Program-made: the position numbers and the translations under genes
In this document: positions 1 through 4,751 of the stretch, piece by piece
Layout: every line of letters starts with the position of its first letter
Position numbering within the stretch: the first letter of the stretch is position 1
The notes under the pieces: generated by a model
The model's input: only the letters and a program-made list of their open reading frames with translations
What the model was told of the DNA's origin: nothing
Database searches by the model: none
Assembly: GCA_017853455.1 (NCBI GenBank)
Contig: JAFMJM010000130.1
Coordinates: forward strand, 1-6,886
DNA from: Acidimicrobiia bacterium
Lineage (GTDB): Bacteria > Actinomycetota > Acidimicrobiia > IMCC26256 > PALSA-555
DNA length: 6,886 nt
Direction of reading: 5' to 3'

Positions 1-11
1 GCGGCTGAGCG

Positions 12-395
12 TCAGGCCCGGCCGGACCCCGGCTCGGGGAACCCGCTGACGTCGATCTCCTCGACCTCGGCGACGTCGGGGATGCCGTCACCGTCGACGT
101 CGACGAGGGTGGTGCGGGTGATGGTGACGCTGTCGGTCTCCCCGTCGCCGTCGAGGTCCATCAGGATCGCCTCGGTGACCTCGGCGCCGTCGGGGCGACC
201 GTCACCGGTCATGTCGACGGTGGTGGTCTCGGTGACCACGACGATGTCGGGGATGCCGTCGCCGTCGACGTCGATGCGCTCGACCTCGATGTGCACGTGG
301 CCATCGATGACGCCGTCACCGGTCAGGTCGACGTCGGTGTCGGCGATCACCTCCGGTCCGTCGGTCACGGGCCCCTGCATCTGGTCGTCGATCAT
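12..395 (-). CDS. Acidic calcium-loop repeat protein (five 19-residue DxDGDGxxD repeats)
   Basis: A 127-residue protein with ATG start. Five copies of a D-x-[D/T]-G-D-G-x-x-D loop begin at residues 23, 42, 61, 80 and 99, an exact spacing of 19. Between loops lie about ten residues rich in alternating Val, Thr, Ile and Glu, as expected for a beta strand. The loop resembles the calcium-binding loops of EF-hand, dockerin and thrombospondin type 3 repeats, so calcium binding is the natural inference; the 19-residue period differs from the roughly 12-13 residues of type 3 repeats and the 9 of RTX. There are 24 Asp and 11 Glu against 4 Arg, and no Lys, Cys, Trp, Tyr or Asn. No signal peptide or membrane segment is visible, so it may act in the cytoplasm or leave by an unknown route. 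The ATG sits 6 bases after a TANNNT hexamer, suggesting its own leaderless promoter. It is last in a minus-strand gene row. Function unknown. Confidence 0.82.
   Translation of the reverse strand: MIDDQMQGPVTDGPEVIADTDVDLTGDGVIDGHVHIEVERIDVDGDGIPDIVVVTETTTVDMTGDGRPDGAEVTEAILMDLDGDGETDSVTITRTTLVDVDGDGIPDVAEVEEIDVSGFPEPGSGRA
45..329 (-). repeat. Five tandem 57-bp coding repeats
   Basis: The 19-residue protein repeat corresponds to a 57-bp DNA period running five times inside the acidic repeat gene. Units 2 and 5 of the protein are closest: bases 72-105 and 243-276, 171 bp (three units) apart, differ at only three positions. Other units are more diverged but keep the loop codons. This indicates growth of the gene by internal duplication. 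Confidence 0.8.
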
Positions 396-431
396 CGCCG
401 GACCGTAGCCCGGACCCCGGCCGCGTGTCGG
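396..431 (-). promoter_or_regulatory. Putative leaderless promoter of the acidic repeat gene
   Basis: On the minus strand a TACGGT hexamer (402-407) fits the actinobacterial -10 consensus TANNNT and is followed by exactly 6 bases before the ATG at 395, which would place transcription start on the start codon. A partial -35, CCGACA (426-431; 4 of 6 matches to TTGACA), lies 18 bases upstream. There is no room for a Shine-Dalgarno site. The call rests on sequence pattern only. Confidence 0.5.
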
Positions 432-450
432 GTCGGGATCAGGTCCGGGC
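408..450. repeat. 9-bp perfect inverted repeat around the COQ4-like stop codon
   Basis: GCCCGGACC at 408-416 is the exact reverse complement of 442-450, with 25 bases between. The right arm lies in the last codons of the COQ4-like gene and the left arm directly abuts the -10 of the repeat-protein gene. It could act as a transcription attenuator or terminator between the two genes, or as an operator, but the long loop and lack of a T-run make it a poor classical terminator. Chance is possible in such G+C-rich DNA. Confidence 0.25.
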
Positions 451-1407
451 CGGAGTCAGGCCCACCTGCCGGCGGGCTTCGTCGATCGGGAGGTCCGCCA
501 TGGCGAAGTGATCGATCCCCGCCATGAGGTCGACCGAACACGCGGCGCCCCGGCGGAACGCGTCCACCCACCGCTTGGCTGCTCCCGGGTCCGCGAGGGT
601 GTCGGAACGGGCCATGACGACCCGCTTCCCGGACATGTGGCGGATCGAGCCGTTCTGGAAGATCCCCAGGGTCACGGCCAGGAGGGTCAGGCCCTCCTCG
701 TCGGGCATCGTCGCCGCGATCAGGGCGAAGGTGTCGAGCTCGCCCTCGGGGGTGGCGTCGTAGTCGGCCAGCACGTGGATGAAGTCGTGACGGGCACCGA
801 TCTCGTAGATCCCGTGCGGTTCCCCCGGGAACGCGAATCCGTGACGCTCGTAGAAGTCGGCCACGCCCCGACCCCAGGTGCCGTCGGGGAGATCGCGGAG
901 GGAACGCCAGCGGTCGGCGATCGTGTCGTCGTGACCGATCCCGAGGTACGACAACTTGGACCGGACCAGCTCGATCACCTTGCCGCTGAGTGCCTCTCGC
1001 GCCGTCTCCCGTGCGGTCCACGAGTGGCGGAGCAGGTCGGTGTGGAGGAGCACCGTGTGGTGCTCGGCCAACTGCCGGGCCTCGTGCACCAGGACGGTCC
1101 GCACCCCCAAGCGGGCGGCGAACTGCTCGACGCCGCGGGTCGTCGAACGTTCGAGGGCACGATCGGTGAGCTCGAGCACCACGGCCAGGCGGACGATCTG
1201 GGCCCGCAGCTCGGGTCCCACTCCCGCCGTCAGGATGGTCTCGGCCGAGAGCGGCTCGATCACCTCGCCCGGAGCGAATCCGTAGATCACCACACCGAGG
1301 TCGTCGACGATCTCGCGTTGGAGGTCGTGCATCCGCTCGGGCCCACCGAGGGCGCCCAACGCACCACCGATCCAGGTCCGGGCGTCTGCGGGAGCCGGCA
1401 GGAACAC
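439..1407 (-). CDS. COQ4-family protein with an N-terminal helical extension
   Basis: A 322-residue protein. Its C-terminal half carries the COQ4 signature HDxxH-x11-E complete: H207, D208, H211 and E223, the predicted metal ligands of the family. Just before it, LPDGTWGRGVADFYERHG (173-190) matches the family's LPxGTLGxxYAxF stretch. COQ4 acts in ubiquinone synthesis in eukaryotes and proteobacteria; actinobacteria normally make menaquinone, so this homologue probably modifies another quinone-like or lipophilic substrate (inference). Residues 1-165 are mostly helical and not part of a typical COQ4 of about 220-265 residues; they loosely recall TerB-like helical domains, which I cannot confirm. 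No signal peptide or clear membrane helix. The GTG start is preferred over the ATG at residue 26 (1330-1332) because a TANNNT hexamer ends 6 bases before it. The gene follows the unknown 363-residue gene after only 4 bases, suggesting a linked role. Confidence 0.75.
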   Translation of the reverse strand: MFLPAPADARTWIGGALGALGGPERMHDLQREIVDDLGVVIYGFAPGEVIEPLSAETILTAGVGPELRAQIVRLAVVLELTDRALERSTTRGVEQFAARLGVRTVLVHEARQLAEHHTVLLHTDLLRHSWTARETAREALSGKVIELVRSKLSYLGIGHDDTIADRWRSLRDLPDGTWGRGVADFYERHGFAFPGEPHGIYEIGARHDFIHVLADYDATPEGELDTFALIAATMPDEEGLTLLAVTLGIFQNGSIRHMSGKRVVMARSDTLADPGAAKRWVDAFRRGAACSVDLMAGIDHFAMADLPIDEARRQVGLTPART

Positions 1408-1411
1408 GCCG

Positions 1412-2503
1412 TCAACCTAGCGACGGCGGCGCCCCCGCGGACCACACCCGCTCGACGTCGGAGAGGCCGAGCCACTCCAAGGCGGCATCGAGCGGCCGAC
1501 CCGTGGCGCCCACGACCGCTGCGGGACCCACCGCACCCAGCGCGTAGGCGGCGCGCAATCGGCTGGACGGGTCGGCCCAGGTGTCCCCGAGGTCACGGGT
1601 CATGAGCGTGCTGAGGTCGTCGTCGTAGCGGAGCGGTTCGGGAACGGGCGCAGTGGGTGCCGCCACCATCTGCAGCACCGATGTCACCGGCGCGGGCACC
1701 GCCGTGCCACACCCCGAGCCCGGGGCCAACGGCACCGACCAGAAGTCGGGGGTGTCGAGTCCCGGGTCGCCACCGGGCAGCGTTCCCACACCGTCGTCCG
1801 CCCGGACGGCCGGACTCGGCGAACCCGGGTGGCGCGAGTTGAGGAGCGTCAGGGCCATCGAGTTCTGCCGCCGGGTCAACTCGGTACCGAGGTGCGCCAC
1901 CGACGGATCGGTGGCGGTCCACTGGAGGTGCACCATCGCCAGGATCGCGTGGAGGACCACCTCCTCGTAGCGGTCACCGAGGTCCTGCCACCCCAGGTGG
2001 TGCGCCAACGATGGAGCCACCACCGCAGGGTGCTCGGCCGCGTACCGGTCGTTGAGCGCCCGCACTCCGGGCCGGGCGCCGTCGACCCGCCCGAACGTGC
2101 GCCCCGATCCCGGCATCGGGGCGATCCCGATGTCCGTCACCGGCGACGACCCGACGAGGAAGTCGTCGACGAGGGGAGCGGCCACCGTCACGGTCAGGAG
2201 CGCCAGCGCCGCCCGCACGACCGGGTCGGGCACCCGCTCACCGACGGTGGGGTCGTCGAAGGCGCCGAGGGCCCGGGCCACGGCCGTCGGCGCGCGCCGG
2301 GAGACGAGGTCCCCGACCACGGTCCGGGCCCCTTCCTCACCGATCGGGTTCCCGGCGGCGGGTGCCATCGGGGATCCCGTCGGATAGGTCCCCGGTACCC
2401 CGAAGCGCACCCCGGACGTGAACAGATCCGGATCGCGGGGTACCTGGGGCGGTGCGGCGAGCAGCGCCGTCACCGCATCCGTGCGCTCAGCCGCGGTCGA
2501 CAC
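1412..2503 (-). CDS. Protein of unknown function, His/Glu-rich central helices
   Basis: A 363-residue protein that I cannot assign to a family. Codon phase is clean over the full length, with no frameshift. The N-terminal 50 residues are Pro/Gly-rich and probably loop; residues 95-117 form a short hydrophobic stretch too weak and mixed to call a membrane segment. The most conserved-looking part is 165-225: a His-His pair (168-169), a Glu-Glu pair (180-181), His185, His192, His203 and Glu208 in predicted helices, then an Arg-Arg-Gln-Asn run (211-214). Such His/Glu spacing could bind metal, but this is only inference. The C-terminal third is Pro/Ala-rich and ends in a small helical segment. The GTG start overlaps the VOC stop codon by 17 bp, and no Shine-Dalgarno site or TANNNT is seen before it, so translational coupling to the VOC gene is likely. 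A GTG at 2473 is a possible alternative start. The COQ4-like gene follows after 4 bp. Confidence 0.72.
   Translation of the reverse strand: MSTAAERTDAVTALLAAPPQVPRDPDLFTSGVRFGVPGTYPTGSPMAPAAGNPIGEEGARTVVGDLVSRRAPTAVARALGAFDDPTVGERVPDPVVRAALALLTVTVAAPLVDDFLVGSSPVTDIGIAPMPGSGRTFGRVDGARPGVRALNDRYAAEHPAVVAPSLAHHLGWQDLGDRYEEVVLHAILAMVHLQWTATDPSVAHLGTELTRRQNSMALTLLNSRHPGSPSPAVRADDGVGTLPGGDPGLDTPDFWSVPLAPGSGCGTAVPAPVTSVLQMVAAPTAPVPEPLRYDDDLSTLMTRDLGDTWADPSSRLRAAYALGAVGPAAVVGATGRPLDAALEWLGLSDVERVWSAGAPPSLG
1414..1419 (-). promoter_or_regulatory. Putative leaderless -10 of the COQ4-like gene
   Basis: TAGGTT on the minus strand fits TANNNT and is followed by GACGGC, then the GTG at 1407. The hexamer lies in the last Leu-Gly codons and the first base of the TGA stop of the upstream gene. 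No convincing -35 or Shine-Dalgarno site was seen. Its main support is that three other genes in the window show the same 6-base spacing. Confidence 0.45.
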
Positions 2504-2915
2504 CGGGTGGGCGTCCGGTCGGGCCGTAGGCCCGCTGCGCCACGTCGTCGGGAAGCGGCAACACGACGGTGAACTCGTTGCCCTCGGGGTCGGCCATCCG
2601 GTAGTGCGACTCGCCCGGGCGGGCGTGGATCACCTCGACCAGTCGACCTCCGAGCTCCTCGACGCGAGCCCGGGCGACCTCCATGTCGGTGACCTCGAGG
2701 TCGGGGCGGGTCCGTCGGTCGGGGCCGGTGGCGGTGGCTGCGTCGCGCGGCTCGAACGCCATGAAGGCTCCGCTGCGATCGGGCTCGAGCTGAATCCAGT
2801 CGGGTGCCTCCTCGACGATCCCGACCCCGAGCACCGCACACCAGAAGGCGGCGAGGCGCGCCGGGTCCTCGGCGTCGATCACCACCGCCCTGAGCCATCC
2901 CACCGGAGCGTCCAT
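2487..2915 (-). CDS. VOC/glyoxalase-fold protein
   Basis: A 142-residue protein of the vicinal oxygen chelate superfamily, closest in style to the short glyoxalase-like proteins (Glyoxalase_6 type) common in actinobacteria. It shows the paired beta-alpha-beta-beta-beta modules: the first runs from about residue 7 (VVIDAEDPARLAAFW, 11-25), the second from about 71 (DLEVTDMEVARARVEELGG, 72-90) and ends in DPEGNEFTVV (109-118). The final Glu114 matches a usual metal ligand. The His that often begins the second module appears replaced by Pro71, and no His is found on the first strand, so a classical glyoxalase I metal site is unlikely. Members range from isomerases and dioxygenases to drug-binding proteins; the substrate is not predictable here. 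The ATG lies 6 bases after a TATGCT hexamer, supporting a leaderless start. It heads the minus-strand row and is divergent from the MFS exporter, so the two may share control. Confidence 0.85.
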   Translation of the reverse strand: MDAPVGWLRAVVIDAEDPARLAAFWCAVLGVGIVEEAPDWIQLEPDRSGAFMAFEPRDAATATGPDRRTRPDLEVTDMEVARARVEELGGRLVEVIHARPGESHYRMADPEGNEFTVVLPLPDDVAQRAYGPTGRPPGVDRG

Positions 2916-2921
2916 GCCCGG

Positions 2922-2927
2922 AGCATA
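2922..2927 (-). promoter_or_regulatory. Putative leaderless -10 of the VOC gene
   Basis: TATGCT on the minus strand fits TANNNT, followed by exactly 6 bases and the ATG at 2915. No clear -35 is visible and no Shine-Dalgarno site fits. It faces the equivalent MFS element across the same short spacer. Confidence 0.5.
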
Positions 2928-2942
2928 CGACGCCGACGTCGT
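2927..2942. promoter_or_regulatory. Candidate operator between divergent VOC and MFS promoters
   Basis: An ACGAC/GTCGT inverted repeat (2927-2931 and 2938-2942) and an 8-bp palindrome CGACGTCG (2934-2941) lie between the two opposed -10 hexamers. A regulator bound here could act on both genes. The CGACGTCG core is common in DNA of this composition, so this is tentative. No regulator gene lies in the window. Confidence 0.22.
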
Positions 2943-2949
2943 GCGGGCC

Positions 2950-2955
2950 TAGAGT
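2950..2955 (+). promoter_or_regulatory. Putative leaderless -10 of the MFS gene
   Basis: TAGAGT fits TANNNT, followed by CCTGCG and the GTG start at 2962, the same 6-base spacing as the three minus-strand cases. No strong -35 is seen 16-18 bases upstream. It supports GTG 2962 as both transcription and translation start. Confidence 0.5.
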
Positions 2956-2961
2956 CCTGCG

Positions 2962-4353
2962 GTGCCCGGAGCTCCGCCCGTCCGCTCGTGGCTGCTGCTG
3001 CTCGCGCTCAGCCTGCCGATCTTCGCGTTGTCGATCGACGCCAACGGTGTGGTCGTGCTGTTGCCCACGATGGCCCGGGACCTCGGCGTCTCGCCGGTTG
3101 CGTCGAGCGCGGTGGTCACCGTGGCGAGCGTGGCGTTCGCCGCACCGCTGATCCTGATCGGTCGGGTCGCCACCCGATTCGGACCGCGGCCGGTGCTCTT
3201 CGTGGGTGTCGCCGGCTTCGGCCTGTCGTCGCTCATCTGTGCCCTGGCCGGTGACTACTGGATGCTCATGGGTGGACGGGTGCTCCAGGGCCTCGCTTCG
3301 GCCTGCTGCTTCGCCACGAGCCTGGCGGCGATCAACGCCGCGTTCGATGCCGAACGGCTGCCCGTTGCGATCGGGATCTGGGGTGCCGTCGGTGGAATCG
3401 GCAGTGCGGCCGGGCCCCTCGTCGCCAGCCTCATCGGAAGTACCTGGTCGTGGCGCTGGTTCTTCGGCGTCAACCTCGTGATCCTGGTGATCACACTGGT
3501 GATGCTCCCGTTCCTCACGCCGGAGCTCCCGACCGACCGCACGGAACGGTTTCCCGCCGGGCGCCTCGGCGTGCTCACCGTCGGGGTGTGGGTCGCGTTC
3601 TCCGCCCTGCAACGGGCGGGCTCGTGGGGTTGGGGGCACGCCGAGGTGTGGGCCGGTCTGGTCGGCGGTGCGGTGCTCGTGGTCGTCGCGCTCCGCAGCC
3701 GGGGTGCACCGATCGCGCACCGGGAGGTGACCCGCGACCCCTCGTTCCGACTGGGGACCGCCGAGGCGACCCTGTCGAACTGGGGATCGGGCGTGCTGAT
3801 GGTGCTCGTGCCGATCGCACTCCAGACGTCACGGGGGCTCGGCGTCGTCGCGACCGGTCTCGTGTTCCTCGGATTCTCGGTGCCGTTCGCCGTCGGCGGA
3901 GCGGGGTCGGGGCCGTGGACGCGCCGACGTGGTGCCGCCTCGACCCTGGCCACCGGGTCGGCGCTGCTCGCGCTCGGACTCGTCGGGCTCGCGGTGACCG
4001 GGATCGACGCCCCCCTCGGCGTCGTGGTGGTGGCATTGGCCGTCGCCGGTTTCGGCAACGGCCTCGTCTACGCCGCGTCGACCGCCCACGGCCTGGCCGG
4101 CGTGACCACCGTGCGGGCAGCCGAGGCGTCGGCGCTCCTCAACATGTGGCGGGTGCTCGGTCTGGCCCTCGCCGTCGGGATCTCCGACTCGATCGTCCGG
4201 ATCGTCGACTCCGGTGAAGGGGCCCGGGCCGACGCCGGCCTCCGGTGGGCGCTGCTGGTCGCGGCGGCGATCTGCGTGATCGGGGTGCCGATCGTGCGCC
4301 GCGACCCGTCGGCGTCCCGGACCGTTACAGGAACTCCACCACCCGCTCGCTGA
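2962..4353 (+). CDS. MFS exporter, DHA2 (EmrB/QacA-like) family
   Basis: A 463-residue inner-membrane protein with about 14 predicted transmembrane helices (roughly 9-35, 47-67, 78-97, 102-125, 137-160, 165-186, 200-219, 226-245, 273-290, 293-314, 328-346, 351-372, 390-412, 426-446), typical of proton-driven DHA2 drug exporters. The first helix holds an Asp (D26) followed by VVVLLP, matching the family's LDxTIVNVALP pattern. Motif B is seen in GGRVLQGLASA (104-114), motif C in GAVGGIGSAAGP (141-152) and the WRWFFGVN segment (164-171) is characteristic. Motif A reads GRVATRFGPRPV (67-78), with Thr71 where Asp is usual. The substrate is unknown; export of a toxic metabolite is plausible given the divergent VOC gene and nearby oxygenases, but unproven. 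The GTG start is supported by a leaderless -10. The last 29 bp overlap the end of the convergent NTF2-like gene, leaving no room for a separate terminator. Confidence 0.9.
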   Translation: MPGAPPVRSWLLLLALSLPIFALSIDANGVVVLLPTMARDLGVSPVASSAVVTVASVAFAAPLILIGRVATRFGPRPVLFVGVAGFGLSSLICALAGDYWMLMGGRVLQGLASACCFATSLAAINAAFDAERLPVAIGIWGAVGGIGSAAGPLVASLIGSTWSWRWFFGVNLVILVITLVMLPFLTPELPTDRTERFPAGRLGVLTVGVWVAFSALQRAGSWGWGHAEVWAGLVGGAVLVVVALRSRGAPIAHREVTRDPSFRLGTAEATLSNWGSGVLMVLVPIALQTSRGLGVVATGLVFLGFSVPFAVGGAGSGPWTRRRGAASTLATGSALLALGLVGLAVTGIDAPLGVVVVALAVAGFGNGLVYAASTAHGLAGVTTVRAAEASALLNMWRVLGLALAVGISDSIVRIVDSGEGARADAGLRWALLVAAAICVIGVPIVRRDPSASRTVTGTPPPAR

Positions 4354-4720
4354 AGCGCCAGGTGCCGCCCTCGTTGCGCAGGGCGTCGCGGTACCGCCCG
4401 ACCAGGAACGGGGCCCAGCCGGCCTCGCCCTTGACCAGCAGCACCAGGTCGCTCTCGGCGGTGGCGACCTCGGGGTCCCAAGAGGTGATCTGGGTGTTGA
4501 CCACGAGGTGGCGCTGGGGCACCTTCGGCGCCACCGCATCGAAGGCGGGCCGCAGGGCGTCGTGGCCGGAGTGGCGACCGAGCCCGGGGATGTCGACGGT
4601 GCCATCGGCGCAGAAGGTCGCGACCACGTCGTCGGTCCGGCCGTCGTCGAGGGCGAGGGCGTAGGCGGCGACGGCGTCACGCACGCCGGCGGAGACGTCG
4701 GCGAAGGTCGGGGTGCTCAC
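4325..4720 (-). CDS. NTF2/SnoaL-like protein linked to the Rieske oxygenase
   Basis: A 131-residue protein with the cone-shaped NTF2 fold pattern (SnoaL_4 type): an N-terminal helix with AVAAYALALDDGRTDD (16-31), then ATFCADGTVDIPG (34-46), a RHLVVNTQI strand (70-78), a GRYRD strand (108-112) and a closing GGTWRFSERVVEF segment (118-130). SnoaL-like proteins include isomerases, dehydratases and hydrolases, and the beta subunits of ring-hydroxylating oxygenases share the same fold. Its place 31 bp after the Rieske alpha gene makes a beta-subunit or helper role attractive, but it is shorter than usual beta subunits (about 160-180 residues) and could be a separate enzyme of the same pathway. The start is the GTG at 4720, 5 bases after a GGGAGG Shine-Dalgarno at 4726-4731; upstream in-frame starts would run into the Rieske gene. 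It overlaps the MFS 3' end by 29 bp. Confidence 0.85.
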   Translation of the reverse strand: MSTPTFADVSAGVRDAVAAYALALDDGRTDDVVATFCADGTVDIPGLGRHSGHDALRPAFDAVAPKVPQRHLVVNTQITSWDPEVATAESDLVLLVKGEAGWAPFLVGRYRDALRNEGGTWRFSERVVEFL

Positions 4721-4725
4721 GGGTT

Positions 4726-4731
4726 CCTCCC
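4726..4731 (-). promoter_or_regulatory. Shine-Dalgarno site fixing the NTF2-like start
   Basis: GGGAGG on the minus strand, followed by AACCC and the GTG at 4720. It lies within the 31-bp gap after the Rieske stop codon and decides this start over longer in-frame readings. Confidence 0.75.
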
Positions 4732-4751
4732 GGTGGTGGTGGTCGGACGGA

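Noticed and set aside
45..329. Regular 57-bp repeats as a possible CRISPR array
   Set aside because: The period is a multiple of three within an open frame and the units code for a coherent protein repeat. There are no unique spacers between identical repeats.
408..450. Intrinsic terminator after the COQ4-like gene
   Set aside because: The 9-bp stem has a 25-base loop and no T-run, so it is kept only as an inverted repeat of uncertain role.
1330..1332. ATG at residue 26 as start of the COQ4-like protein
   Set aside because: No Shine-Dalgarno site or TANNNT precedes it at a suitable distance, while the GTG at 1407 has the same -10 spacing as three other genes.
508..1605. 365-codon open frame on the plus strand
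   Set aside because: Antisense to the COQ4-like gene and the end of its neighbour. Low-complexity Arg/Gly/Pro-rich product, whereas the minus-strand frame holds the intact HDxxHx11E motif.
2470..3720. 416-codon minus-strand frame
   Set aside because: It runs antisense to the MFS gene and out of frame through the VOC gene; charged low-complexity product with no recognisable domain.
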